From positions 85,171,106 through 85,235,105 of the forward strand of contig NW_023601104.1 of the NCBI RefSeq assembly GCF_014898055.3: 64,000 bases of DNA. The letters run 5' to 3'. Positions 8,180 through 20,642 of the stretch are shown here, piece after piece. Below the pieces are notes generated by a model that made no database searches, was not told the DNA's origin, and saw only the letters and a list, made by a program, of their open reading frames with translations. Origin of the DNA: Talpa occidentalis (taxonomy: Eukaryota; Chordata; Mammalia; Eulipotyphla; Talpidae). The position numbers and the translations under genes are program-made. Within the stretch, counting starts at the first letter, position 1. Each line of letters starts with the position of its first letter.

Positions 8180-8862
8180 GTCAATGACGGGTAAGATTGG
8201 GGGCAGACTAAAGAAGGCACTGGCCAGCCTCATGTCTGTGACTCCTGACGACCTAAGACACGCGCAGTCCCCGAGGGGCTTCATCATAATAAACTTTGGC
8301 GTTCAGATCAAACAAGGCCTACAAGCCTATAAGCCCAATCTAGGCAATAAGCCTGCAGTAAAAAACCCCTTCTTTGCTTGAAAACAAGGCTGCTAAGAGT
8401 GTTGCCTACAAACAAGCCTGATGGAATTACCTACAAAGCAGTTTAACCATTAACCAGTTAATCATTGTTTCTGAATAAGTAGTAACTTAGCAACTTGTCC
8501 ATAATTAATTTTCTTACCTGACTTTTTCTATATATGTAAAAATCAGTTTCAGGAAATGTAACCACATATGCTTAGCAACTTGTAAACTATTAGCTAGAAA
8601 ATTGTATTCTATGCCTAGGTAACAAGAAACATTGTTATGCTGGGAAAATAGATTTTGTGTGACCTAATGCCTTTTGAAAATGTATAAATATGCGTAATGA
8701 TTTGAGCAAATTACACTCAGATTTTCACTCTCCCTTGAGTGTGTCTGTGTGTCATTCTTTCTTGTTCCCCGCCCTAATTCCTTCGACCACCTTTTGCTCG
8801 TTCTCACTCAACCCTGAGACTGTCTCGATCTCCCGCCACCGCTGAGCTGGTCTGCGGCATTT
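8180..8862 (+). mobile_element. second class II ERV end/LTR (boundaries approximate)
   Basis: The left part has 'gacgggtaag' and 'cgacctaagacacgcg', typical of DNA before an ERVK-type 3' LTR. The right part has a TATA box (TATAAATA near 8683), then a C/T-rich leader with 'ctcgatctcccgcc' and an end at TCTGCGGCA. The LTR start is unclear: a TG near 8391 would give an LTR of about 470 bp. An AATAAA at 8288-8293 lies before the TATA box and so is probably not its polyadenylation signal. It differs in sequence from the first LTR. Confidence 0.5.
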
Positions 8863-9077
8863 TATTTTTCTGTTTCTCCTAAAGTTTTCCATATTGCAAA
8901 TTTTTTTTTAATATTCCATTCCATATCCCAAACTTTAACACTTATGAGATAATACTGTGCATTATTGATTTTCTTTTGATTTTAATGTGCTTGCTTTAAT
9001 ATTTTCCATGCTTATAAATCCTGTTATATCCTATGATGTCCCAGATATCAATTGCACAGTCCCACATATTATTTTTA

Positions 9078-9332
9078 TTTATTTATTTTTTAAAGATTTA
9101 TTTATGTGTACAAGAACTAAGGTATAGTGCAGAGGTGGGGGGGGGGCGGTGAGAGGATTCTCCAGAGACAGAGTGGGGAGCAGAACACCGCTGAGGGGAG
9201 CAGTGGGCAGGACAGGAGAGGTCTGCTGCGCCATGTGGGTCAGCTCCCTGCCTGGGAATCTAACTCATGCTGCGGTGGCTGCTGATAGCTTCATAGTGCT
9301 GAGACTTAACTCTTGCGCCACCAGGGAGGCCT
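9078..9332 (-). mobile_element. tRNA-derived T+ SINE, copy 4
   Basis: Reverse-oriented, with the tail complement TTTTTAAAGATTTATTTATG at its left and the head complement CCACCAGGGAGGCC at its right. Flanked by CCCACATATTATTTTTA and CCCATGTATTATTTTTA, a 17-bp target duplication with two differences. The body lacks about 20 bp between the GAGCAGAACA and CTGCTGAGGGG landmarks. Confidence 0.88.
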
Positions 9333-9679
9333 CCCCATGTATTATTTTTAAAGAAATATTTGTTAAGGAAATATTTACACAAGATAATTTGATGACATCA
9401 GGAAATAGATCATATAAAATATGTAAAATCATCCTTTAAATTCATCAGAAAATAGCTAAGTTAGCATACACAATGGTCTTAACAATTATTTGTAATTTGT
9501 GCAAAATGCTGTGGTAGTAATTCAGACGTCACTAATTCCTTTTCTGCTCCATTTTTAGCAACAGAGATTTGCACATGATTTTTTCCTTCTTGGTCAAACT
9601 GTTTTTATTAAATGTTTCCCTTCTGGAAGATTTTTAATACAGATGTTTCCCTAAATGCACAGTGAATTTAATACTGACA

Positions 9680-10330
9680 TTTCAATATTCATTTATTTAA
9701 GAAATAATAGTGAGCATCTATGGCATATAAAATAACATTCTAGGTATTCTACACAGGCAAAAATCCCTGATCTTACAGTGTTAAAATTGCAGTGAGGACT
9801 AAGACATAGTTAATCAAATGAATGGCAAACTTTTATGGTTATTAGAAGGTCATTAGTGCTGTAGAGAAAAATAAAGCAAGAAAAGATGAGAGGGATGCAG
9901 GGGAAGGCCAGGGTATAGTGGAACCAAATGCAGGTTTCAAGCAGAGGGATAGGCTTGGCTGAGAAGGTCATGTTTGAGCAAAGGAATGGAGGACAATAAA
10001 GGGTGAAGTACATGGAAATAAGAAGAGAGCTGCAGCAGACAGAGAAAATAACCCAAGGCGGAGCATGTTAGGGCATTAGATAAAGCAGGACTGGGAAAGT
10101 GAGTGAAGGAGTTGGGTAACAGGAGATGAAATTAGAGGCTGGAGCATGTGATGATTATGTAGCTCACTGTTAATGTCAAAACAACAACTTTGTCCTCAAC
10201 CAGGAGTTTAACACAGAACCAACACAGGGACTTGAGCTCCTAAGTGTCAAGGTCAGATTTAGATGTTAAAAGCATGTTGGTGATTTTATTTGGAATTAGA
10301 CAAAGAAAGAAGAGAGACAGGTTAATGGGC
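9680..10330 (-). mobile_element. LINE-2 3' end, antisense, decayed
   Basis: The plus strand has the reverse complement of familiar LINE-2 3' phrases: 'aaaatccctgatcttacagtg', 'gtagagaaaaataaagcaag', 'aaggtcatgtttgagcaaagga', and 'gagggcttcagctgag' near the far end. It is strongly diverged and has no coding capacity. Confidence 0.5.
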
Positions 10331-11224
10331 AATTGTAATACTCAAGGAGAGGGCTTCAGCTGAGGTAAATATAGAAGTAAGGTGGTTGAGGAGTGTTGAG
10401 ATGTGTTTTGAAGTATTAGCATTTTCTGCAGGACCAAAAAAGAGCTGCAAAAGCCAATTAATCAAGGAAGGCGGGAAGTACTTTTTAATAAACATACCAT
10501 TACAAAAAGGGGCATGTTCTGAGGACTGATGTCTCTTGTATTGTTGATGCACTAAACTTAACTTGTTATCAGGAAATCTCCCTCTTGTAAGTAACACAAA
10601 CTTGCTAATGAGTTTCAAATTCTATTAATGAATGCCATGAAACTAAACTTACTTTAACACCTGCCAAAGAAATTTGTTAGTAACAAAAAAGCTGTGAAAA
10701 AAAATAAGCTTAAAAAAAATCTTTATCCATCCTGCTCTTAAATAGGGGAAAACCAGTGATGCATGGGAATTGGTTTGCCATGGCTGGAGAAACAATTGTG
10801 CACATTTCTTCCCAATTTGGTTTTGTATCATAGCTTGAAATGGGCCAGGCTAGGAATATTCACAACATGGAAATTATCAAACGCTAATTCTTTTTCCTTT
10901 TTCTTTTTCCTTTCTATCAAACTGGTCATAAACATTTACCAGCTGCAATAACAGATTTTAATTTTAAATTAAAAAACAAACGAAGAGCTGTGCTCATTTT
11001 TTGCTTTCTAAAGTTAAAGTTACCCATCATCCTTTGTCTTTAATAATAAAAATAAACAAGTTAGTCATTTTTATTGATTGTGGAAATTGAGGGTGATGAA
11101 GGGATAGAGACTTTTTCTGACCAAGTGACCAAACAGACCCTGGAGAGTGATCACAGATTTAAGAGCAAATGTAACTTCCTGATATGACTTCCCCAAGTGG
11201 TCCTCCTTATGAATTGTCTCCTGT
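10331..11224. other. unassigned AT-rich stretch
   Basis: I recognise no gene, RNA or recent repeat here. Confidence 0.4.
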
Positions 11225-11239
11225 CCTATGAGCATTTTA

Positions 11240-11508
11240 TTTATTTTATTTTTAAGATTTATTTATTTATACAAGAACCCGGGTACAGGCCAGATGTGCG
11301 AGAGGGTGAGAGGATTCACCAGAGACAGAGCAGGGAGCAGAACAGGCAGACTGAAGAAATACACTGCTGAGGGGAGCAGCGGGAGAGACAGGCGAGGTCT
11401 GCGGCACCATGTGGGACCCTCACCAGCCCACCAGGATTGAACCGGTGCTGCAGAGGCTGAGGACAGCGTCACAGTGCAGCGCTCAACAGCCTGCGCCACC
11501 AGGGAGGC
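11240..11508 (-). mobile_element. tRNA-derived T+ SINE, copy 5
   Basis: Reverse-oriented and full-length, flanked by an exact 15-bp duplication CCTATGAGCATTTTA at 11225-11239 and 11509-11523. The head complement (GCGCTCAACAGCCTGCGCC, GATTGAACCGGTGCTG) belongs to the 'GCGCTG' type, like copies 7, 13, 18 and 21, while the body is of the common type. The exact duplication suggests a fairly recent insertion. Confidence 0.92.
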
Positions 11509-11560
11509 CCTATGAGCATTTTAGATAAGACACCATGAGGACTAAAAAATAACAACAACT

Positions 11561-11803
11561 ACCTCCCTGGTGGTTCGAGGGGATAAGTCACAGCATTATG
11601 AAGCTACCGGCAGCCACTGCAGCCAGGTAGCTGACCCACATGGCACAGCAGACTTCTCTTGTCTCAACTGCAGCTCCCCTCAGCAGTGTATTTCAGTAGA
11701 TCTGCCTGTTCTGCTCCCCACTCTGTCCCTGGTGAATCTTCTCACCCTCCACCCCTCTGCCCTGTACCCCACTTCTTGTATGCATAAATAAATAAATATT
11801 TAA
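11561..11803 (+). mobile_element. tRNA-derived T+ SINE, copy 6
   Basis: Head ACCTCCCTGGTGGTTCGAGG and tail GCATAAATAAATAAATATTT. The B-box region is damaged (about 20 bp lost near 11625). It forms an inverted pair with copy 5, about 50 bp away. Confidence 0.88.
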
Positions 11804-12451
11804 AGCAGCAACTAAAAGAATCAATGAAATCAAAGCTCTCCAACTATGAACCCTAATATAAGGCCTGTGCCCCAGCTCCTGCCTCTCTCCCTGTCTGCTC
11901 TCTGCTTTCTTCTTTTCATGCAACCACTTGAGGCATGTCCTGTGCTTCCTTCAACCCCTCTCAGTAACAAATTCCTCTGTTTCAGTTCCTCTTGTGGTCT
12001 GTTGTTGACCTCTGGCTCATCATCTGGTCCCCAGTGCTTCACCCAACAAATAAGAATTCAAAAAGTCATACAGGTGTTTGTTTATAGCTGACACAGATGT
12101 TTGTTGTGCTATTATGTTCTTTGTTTTCCATTTTCTTTCTCTCCCTCTGTCTGTTTTGCTCCTCTGTTCCTTTTCCCCCAACTTTCTATTACATATTTCT
12201 CTAGAAATTAAATTTATTTCCTATTTTTAATGTTTAGCTATATTTTTAAAATTATTTTTAAGGGTTTGAGTGAAATTATGTATTTCAAAGATTTATGATA
12301 TATTCTTTATCTTATCCCAATCTACACAGTTAATATTAAATTACCTCTTGTAACATATAGAAACTTTGAAGCAACATGTGCCCATTTACTGCCTTACACT
12401 GTACTTTGTGTTGTTACTGTTATAAATGATACTAATTTTTCAACGGTATTT
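11804..12451. other. unassigned stretch
   Basis: C/T-rich at 11870-12180, AT-rich afterwards. No feature supported. Confidence 0.4.
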
Positions 12452-12466
12452 TATAATTTTACTTTC

Positions 12467-12779
12467 TTTTTTTTTTTTTTTTTTTTATAGAGGCATGTTT
12501 TTATTATTTATTTGCTTGTTTGTTTTGTTTATACATGCACTGGGTACAGTCAGAAGCGCGGGAGGGTGAGAGAATTCACCAGAGCCAGAGTGGGGAGCAG
12601 AGCAGGCAGAAGGACCGAAGTACACTGCTGAGGGGAGCAGTGGGCGGCAGGAGAGGTCTGCGCGCCATGCGGGACCCTCCTCTGGTGGCCAGGGAGCAGC
12701 CGGGGATCGAACCGGCGCCGCAGAGGCCGCGGGCAGCTTCGCAACCGAGCGCTCAACCGCTGCGCCACCGGGGAGGCCC
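12467..12779 (-). mobile_element. tRNA-derived T+ SINE, copy 7, CpG-rich young subtype
   Basis: Exact 15-bp target duplication TATAATTTTACTTTC at 12452-12466 and 12780-12794. The head complement keeps a CpG-rich A box and B box (GGGGATCGAACC), and the family landmark has the variant CAGAGCCAGAGTGGGGAGC. The long T run at 12467-12486 is the complement of its A tail. Among the least decayed copies here. Confidence 0.94.
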
Positions 12780-12794
12780 TATAATTTTACTTTC

Positions 12795-14349
12795 AACTGA
12801 TAATATTATTTAAAAGAAATTAAAAGGAATAGTAAATGTTTGAGTGACAAAATATTTTGTTTGTCCACATATGTGTAGCATTTTCAGTTTCCTCTCTGCT
12901 TTCTGGAAACCAAATAGCCTTCTAAGTTATATTCTACTTTCAGTATTTCTTGTAGACCCTATCTGCTAGCTCCAGAGTCTCTCAGTTTTTGTTTCTCTGA
13001 AATATTTCCTATATAGAATTTTCAGTTAAGAGCTCTTTTTTTATTTAATGATTTGCATATATTGTCTGATAGGCTGGACTTTATAGCTGTTCTTCTATTT
13101 GTAACTTATCAAGAGTAAACTCCCTTTTTATATCTTGGATACTTTTTAGTTTTGAATAAACAATTGGTTTTTAAAATTAATCCAGTTCTTATAATTATCT
13201 GTGGGAGCATTTGAGCAATTATTTCACTCTGCACAATCATTAGATATCAGATAGATTAATCTTGAATAACTTCATTTTTTGTGCCAGTATATAGATGACG
13301 CCTGAATTGTAAGAAAATATAAGACCTATGAACTTGCTTCAAATTTTAGATATAAGTGCTTCACAACACATATTTTTAGGCTTAGAGCCTTTATACTTTG
13401 ATATGCTCTGCTGATTTTAATTCTTTCTAAAGCCAAAAGATATTCATTTTATAAGTGCTTTTCAAGCTAAGCATACATTTTATGGAGGAAAGCAAGGGAG
13501 TAAGAATGACATCTGAAGCTTCAGACAGAGTAAAGTTTGTATTTGAGATTTGTTTGTAATATTTTGAACTCCTTCGCACAGAATTAAGAATGCACTTGTT
13601 TTTATGTTTAAAGTTCAAAGGTCAACACTGAATTGGTAAATAGGTAAACCTCGTATTTATCTTTTTGAAAATTGAAGTGCACAACTATTGACAAAATGGC
13701 ATTTTATGAGTTTGGTGAAGGGATGAGTAAAATAAAGCCTGGATAAAAGTGACAGTGGGAAGGAGCAAAGTTGATTTGCTCCATAAAGGCTATGAAATAC
13801 TCAGATAAAAGGCCTTTCTCTAAGTGCATCAAAACAAAACCTGATAGAAGCGCTAGGAGCTATTACTCCTAAGTTACTGTAATTTGAGGAGAAAATGATA
13901 GTGTTACCTCAAAGTAACAAACGGCAAGGCAAAACAAAGTCTAAAGATGAATAAAAAAATATTATCTTTATCTGGCTTCTTGGTCACCAGTGAGTAAGAA
14001 AATACTGGATTTACTTTCAGGCTACAGAATTCCTGAACAAGCTACAGTTGGAGCCTGTTCACACTTACAATCTACGAGGGTGGGTTTGCTTTCCTGCCTG
14101 CTGGGGTCAACGAGGACAGGCAGAAAAATTTACAGTCAGTTCACAAAGTGAAGAGACAATAACCCAACCTTTTGGTAACTTTACAATTGTGCCAGGGAAT
14201 GTTAAAAAAAAAAATCATATGAATTAATTTAGAGATTTAACTGACTTGGTTAAAAGATTCACGAATCCAGTAACATCCTATCTGGCAATTAGAAGCTACA
14301 AGAATTTGTACAAATGAAATATTTTTATAGTCAGAAAAGGAGTGGCACT
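12795..14349. other. unassigned AT-rich stretch
   Basis: No gene seen. 12880-13060 has a T-rich look that could be a very old antisense LINE, but I cannot show it. Confidence 0.35.
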
Positions 14350-14602
14350 GGGCCCCCTGGTGTCCTAGGGGTTAAGCCTCAGCACTGCTACCACCACAGC
14401 TGAGTTAGATCCCAGCCAGGTAGCTACTACCCACATAAGGCGCAGCAAACCTCTTCTATCTCGTCTGCTGCTCCCCTCAGCAGTGTACTTCAGTCCGCCT
14501 GTTCTGCTCCCCACTCTGTCTCTGATGAATTTTCTCACACACCCCCCACCTCTGGCCTGTACCCCAGTTCTTTTATGCATAAATAAATAAATCTTTAAAA
14601 AA
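14350..14602 (+). mobile_element. tRNA-derived T+ SINE, copy 8
   Basis: Head GGGCCCCCTGGTGTCCTAGG with the variant GGTTAAGCCTCAGCACTGCT shared with copies 1, 9 and 15. Tail ATGCATAAATAAATAAATC then TTTAAAAAA. No clean target duplication found. Confidence 0.9.
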
Positions 14603-14939
14603 GAGAGAGGAAAAAAAAAGAGCGGAGACACGACTATTGTCAAAAAAGAGATATATTATTTCAGGCAAAACTATCTTCCCCTAGGGGGAAACAGGGGTCT
14701 TACACTGATTACCTCACTAGCTTTGAACTAGCTTTGACCAGGAGACTCCAGATTGATTACTTTAAATTTCCATATTGGGAGCATGGGGTGAGTGGAGGCT
14801 GAAGGCACAGTTAGATTGGATATTAATTCTAGGTGGAACTTGGCATGAATGACTCCATTTAGTGCCTGTTGTTCTGTGTTTTACAGGAGTTAATTTCACT
14901 TGTTTGATAAACATTATAGCTAATATGCTTTATTATTAT

Positions 14940-15195
14940 TTTTAAAGATTTATTTATTCATACATACAAGAGCTGGGGTGCAGGCCAGAGATGCGGAGGG
15001 GTGTGGGAGGACTCACCGGAGACAGAGTGGGGAGCAGAACAGGCAGATCTACTGAAATACACTGCTGAGGGCAGCAGTGGGTGAGACAGGAGAAATCTGC
15101 TGTGCCATGTGGGTCAGCTCCCTGGGTGGGGATCTAACTCAGGCAGTCATGGTGATAGGGCTGGGACTTAACCCCTTAGCCACCAGGAAGGCCCT
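14940..15195 (-). mobile_element. tRNA-derived T+ SINE, copy 9
   Basis: Reverse-oriented. The head complement TGGGACTTAACCCCTTAGCC CACCAGG places it in the same subtype as copy 8. Tail complement TTTTTAAAGATTTATTTATT at its left. Flanks are AT-rich, so the target duplication is unclear. Confidence 0.9.
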
Positions 15196-18100
15196 ATTGT
15201 TTTGTTTACCTAATTGCTTACGGTATTGGTTTTAGATAGATTTCTCTCTTACTGTACAGAACCACCATTTCAAGTGCTTTGGTGAGAAAATCTATAGTTA
15301 TATTATCATAAATTTCTTAAATCTTCAAATATATTATCATACATTTCTTCAAATATACTTTGAAGTAAAATATCCAATCATCATTTTTTCTTATTTTCTG
15401 AAGTAGTTGTGAAAAAGAGTCTAGGACTGGCTGCTTCAGTTTTTTTCCTTTAATTCCCCCATTCTTTCAAAGACAGTTGAATGATCCCTTCAATGATTAT
15501 TGAACCTATACTATGATATAATACAATCCTTATTGCTGGGGCACTGTATAGAAATACTGATATATACACACACAGAAAATGAAACATATGCATCACAGAA
15601 TAACTAAATAAAATGTATAATTATACAGTGATAATTTACATTAGGATAACCCAAAATAAATAATTTTACAAGATAAATTTTGGACTAAAATTATCCCAAA
15701 AATGTTTAAAATGAACTGAAAATTTTAACAAGTCAGAAGGAAAAAGACACATAATTGATGGTATTAGTTATAAGTGGGATACAAGGAAACTAAACAAAAG
15801 AACAGATAAAGCCAAACTTATGGTGGGTACACTATGGTAACACTTGAAGTTTGGGGGAGGGGAGTTCTATATTCCCAAAATATAAACAGTGACGTAAATA
15901 AGCATTACAGAGAGAGGAGAGAGAGAGAGAGAGAAAGAGAATTTTAAGAGGGATCTTGAATCATGTGTATTAACTTAAGGATCGGAACTTAAAAGGGTTA
16001 AAAATACTATCAAATATGTAAGGTAATTAGAAAGACCTATTTTCATATTCCATTCACTTTCTAACTCAATGATTATTTGTTGACTTTTAAGATTCCAGTT
16101 ACTAGCTATGTGGAGATACAGATAATCTTCAAATGAGGTGATCAATCAGATGAAATCAGAGACTCTTGGGAGATTTACGTAGAACAAGCATTAACAAGGC
16201 ATATTAAGGGCTAAACTAAGCTCAACAGTTCTGAAATTTCACTTGCTTCAGTATATTTTTTCTTATTTATCTACAAATATATTGTGCATGAAAGACCCAT
16301 GTCTGTACCTTCACTGCTCTTAATTTAATGTCCTGTTTACCCTTGGCATCCCATTATCTAATATATGTTCAGATATTTACTTTCTGCCTCACAGTTCTCT
16401 TCTTATTTAAAGTAAATGTGATATATATTCAATCGTACAAAGTAAGAACAACTATTCTAATGCTAAACATCGCTGCGAGATTTGCCTTCATAACTTTTTA
16501 TTCTTAGTCTCAGTAGAGTTCTCTCCAGTATGGAGGGTAATTTAGCTTGTGGCTGTTGGATTGTGAGTAAGTGAAATGGTCATTTCACTTCTACTTCTAA
16601 AATTGACTTGCCTCCGGTAGACATTAGCTAGCAACTCCAACTACATGTTACGTATCCGAAGACATCTCTTTGCCTGGGAGAAGGATTTGTACTAGTTACA
16701 ACAACATTACTGAGTAGTGATGTGAGCTGCGGTGGAAGATTCTTCACTCCACTGGAGGTGATGGAGAATATCAAGGTTAAATACAACTTTTCAGCTTTCA
16801 GACACACTATTGCACACTGCTTTGCCTTTCAAATCGAGATCTTTTATGCTAATAGGTAAACTGATTGAAGCACTGCAGGACAAGTTCTGCATTCACAGAT
16901 GAACAATTTCTACTTCTACACCCACCCAGAGAAATTCCTGCTAGCCTCATTAACATTCCTTAGCAACAAAATGCAGATGATCCATAGAGATGGCAAGAAG
17001 CACTCTACATAAGTTGACCAGTAAATAGGTGGAAACAAAAAAGAGAAAGAAATGGCGGCATTTGGGACTTTTTGTTTATTCTTTATTTCACTCAGTAAAG
17101 ATCTTTATGAAGAAACTTATGCACACCATGATGATTTTATATTGCCTGTGGAAGAAACCACTTGCTTAGGAATTTTGTTTAGTCATTGGGATTGCTGCAT
17201 GTGTTTAAACATGTTCTATTTGCCCCTAGCTTGGAATAAAAGCTAACATGGTGAATTCTAAGGAATTAGTGAGAAGCCCCGTCCCCATTCCTGGTACCAT
17301 GCTTTTCTCCAAGATGATACTTGTGTCTGTCAATTCCCACCACATGTGTCTCTCTCTCTCTTCAGCTGCACCCTTGTCAGCACTTCTTCTCATATTGCAT
17401 CTGATTCAGAGTTAACATCTGCCCTTTCGTGATCGGATGTGGCTATTAGCCTCTCAAGGGAGCCCACTTCACCAGCTTCCCTGGCACTGGGCTCACATTG
17501 TGCCTGGCATTAATATGGATGGTATTAGAATTTCCAACCTCTACTCTCCCCTACCAGCAGACTGTCCTCATTTCTGTCCCCTTGCCCTGGAGCGACCATT
17601 GCCACACTGGCTGCTCATCAGCCCTGCATGGTCATTAAGCTACAAATGTGTGAACAGGACACCTGCAGCTCCATCTGTGTCTGTTACCTAGAACTTCTAT
17701 ACAAGCCAGCATCGAATCATTTGGTTGAAAGAAGTCTTGCCTGCTATTAATGATTTCAGTGCAGAGTTTGTGGTAGCAGTGGACAGAGAATTCAAAATAC
17801 ATGAATTAAAAGAAGGATTATATTTCATCCTGATTACTACCACAGTCCTGGAAGCCAGAGCAATGGGGTGTTCACGCCATCTCTGCCATGAAGCCTTGGG
17901 AAGTTACCTACCTCTGTACATTCCTGATACTTCATCATATAAGAGAATTAAGAGTGTCTACCTTCCACTTTATAGATTTCCCAGTCAGAATTAAAGTCTA
18001 CGGAAATAATAATGTTCTTTGGTAGTTGTGGTTCAATGAATATTAATTTTTCTTGTTCATAATAATAGGTTTTGGCAAAAATGATACTCTCTCCTTGGAC

Positions 18101-19400
18101 TAAAAGGGATATATTTTTATGAATATATTATTGATATGTATCTTTCACACTATATTTATTTGATAACCAATTTATTGTCCATAAATTATTCAATATATTA
18201 AATTTATAAAGCATGGTTGAGAAACTGGATTATGTAAACTGAAAAATCCTAGTTCTGTTGACATGTTATGTGTGCTACAATTAGGATGCTATTATTTACT
18301 TGTGGCCAAAATTAATGCATCATCCACCACACCCCTACTCCACCACCAATGTACTCCTGTTGTTGCTGGAATGGGTCACAAATTAGAACGCATCAAGTTC
18401 CTTCCTTACAGCCTTTCTTAACTCCCTGTAGCTTTTAGGATAAATCACCTATCTTGTCTCCCTCAAGCCCACCTTCAAACAAAGCAGACATTTTTGAAGT
18501 TCCCAAACTCTACCAGGTTCCTGCAGTAATGGATTATTTATCTTCAGAGTTTTAGAAATTAGCTTAATAGCTAGTATTTAGTATTATTTGTTCATTATTT
18601 GTTGAATTAATTAAATATAGCTTTCAAATATGTTATTTTAATTATTAGCATTATTTTTATATAAAACTACACTTTATGCCTATTGTAAGCCAACAAGTGG
18701 GGGGAAAACAAAAACAAAAACATTGCCTTTTCTTTATTGATTTGGATTCTAAAGCGAGTTAATGATTTATGTTAGGGTAAAGTTGGAAAACTTTTTAAGC
18801 ATGGAGTTGCTGACTTTGCTATTTTATTAAGATGTTTTTAGTTTGGACCTTGTTAGCAAGTTTTGTAATTATGTCTCACTCATTAAACTATTATTGATGT
18901 CTGAAAAAGTAAGATATTAGCATTTTATTTCCCCAAAGAAGCACAAAAGGGATAGCATTACTCAAATCACAATAGAGGGCATAAAATTCAATGTATTCTG
19001 CCCAAAGCAGGTGTTGAAATATTTGCTTCTTGCAGCCAAGAATCTGCTTTTATCTATTGCTGAAAATGTGTTTTGTGCTAGTAGCGATTTATAACGTGTT
19101 TTCTTAGGAAAGTCATTAAGAAAAGAAAGGCACCAAGAAATAATGTGTCATAACAATCTACAATAACTTTTTCATGTGTCAATAAAGGCAAACTTTGACA
19201 CTTGTCACCATGAATGTTTGCAAAATATTTTTAATGTGAAGTGTGTTTGTTTTTTATAATACTTATAATCTTCAGTGAGACACTATTTTGTGTTTACTGA
19301 CTTTCTGACTTGTCCTCTTATAATAGCCAATATTGATAAACGCATACCATGTTACTCAAGATTCCAATATCATGTTTATTTTTTGTTCCATCATCCTTTA
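15196..19400. other. mostly unassigned sequence
   Basis: No gene supported. 15470-15640 has a weak LINE-2-like antisense look ('gaacctatactatg', 'attgctggggcactgt'). 18380-18530 resembles the plus strand of LINE-2 ('tgtagcttttaggataaatc'). A GA microsatellite lies at 15909-15941. 17400-17960 has higher GC and short open frames, but I recognise no protein in them. Confidence 0.4.
15909..15941. repeat. (GA)n microsatellite
   Basis: Purine-only GA-rich tract of about 33 bp with two interruptions. Confidence 0.85.
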
Positions 19401-20066
19401 TTTAGAAAGCAGCTGAGCTCTACAGAAAATGTAGAGTTTTTAGCCAGTTAGAATTGAACAGTGAAGACAAAGAGCAGCAAGAGTGTGGTGAGTGCTATCA
19501 CTAGCTGCCTAGATTTCAGAAGATGGGGGCCGGGTCCAAGACAGTGAAAGTACCTATTTAGTGACTTCGGGGTGATGGTTGGGTGCAATGCCCAGGGATG
19601 CTGCCATATTTGGACTGATCAGATTATAAATAACTCCTAATATGGATGTGAAACTGAGGCTAAAGAGTTAACTTGTTCTTAGACCCTAAAACACAAAAGA
19701 GAAAAAAAGAAAAGTACCTAAACTTTCCTTTGAGGTTTTGACAAACAGCAGAGCCTAAAGGCTTATCTGCAAAGGACTCAACCTTTGCACTTGCAGATGG
19801 ACTAACCCTGAGCTGTGCTCCAAACAGGCTGACACAAAGGAGGGGAGTGGCCCACCAGCAGAAATTTAAACTCCAGGTACAGGAAAAAAAAAAAAAGAAA
19901 TTAAAAAGAAAGCCTGTTCATACTTCTCCATGAGTAGACTGCACTGAAACTAGCCAGTCAACATCAGCCTAGTTCACACTTCTTTACCCTTAACCTGCTC
20001 CTTTGCACTGACTCCTTCATTCTCAATCCCCATTTTCCAAAACACTGTGAACCCCTTCACCCACCT

Positions 20067-20283
20067 GGGAAGATTTGTTTTTCTCTTGCTTCTTTGCTAT
20101 CTTTCGCCTATTGCTAATCAATTGCAATAATTTTTTTCTTCTTTCAAAACCTGGTGTCATAATTGGCTCATGCACATCAGAAAGTGACCCTGTTTCTTGG
20201 ATAATGGGTGAATCACAGAGACGAAGCTTCTTTTTTTGGAGCACCCAGTTTTTATTTAGGTGTTGCAAGTCCCCTTCCTGTAC
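20067..20283 (-). pseudogene. possible unrecognised exon or retrocopy fragment
   Basis: The minus strand is open for about 72 codons from a TACAG|GAAGGG acceptor-like joint to a TCCCAG|GTGGGT donor-like joint. The peptide looks like real protein rather than chance: it has the segments CDSPIIQETGSLSDVHEP and IMTPGFERRKKLL, then a basic stretch (NRRKIAKKQEKNK) like a nuclear localisation signal. I do not recognise the gene. Upstream, a different frame at 20318-20530 also looks protein-like (FLSSSEQSRCLDSENDAFR), with stops between the two. That favours a frameshifted retrocopy over a single live exon. The polypyrimidine stretch before the acceptor is weak. Confidence 0.35.
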
Positions 20284-20559
20284 AGTATGTGACTCAGAGA
20301 TTTAAATCACCTAAACGTCACTCTGTAGCTGCCTTATTTGAGGCATATCTATGACCCATAACAAAAAAAGAAAAAAGAAATATCAATCTAAATGCATCAT
20401 TTTCAGAATCCAAACATCGAGATTGTTCTGATGAACTGAGAAAGAACATTCTGTTATTGTTCATACTGGTACTTCCTATGATATTCTTTCTAACATCAAA
20501 GGAATAATAAAGAACAAGTGAATTAAACAACAGTATTGAAAATAACTGATAGGTATCAA

Positions 20560-20642
20560 AGGCCTAACAAGTAACTTATATACACTATCTTGTTATTTCA
20601 CTCTAAAGTGTTATGAGGTTGGCTGTTACCTTGGCATTCTTT
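20560..20642 (-). mobile_element. MIR SINE fragment (weak)
   Basis: ACTATCTTGTTATTTCACTC and GTGTTATGAGGTTGGCTGTT follow the MIR core pattern (low-divergence counterparts are 'aatcctcacaac' and 'ctatgaggtagg'). It is cut by SINE copy 10. Confidence 0.4.
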
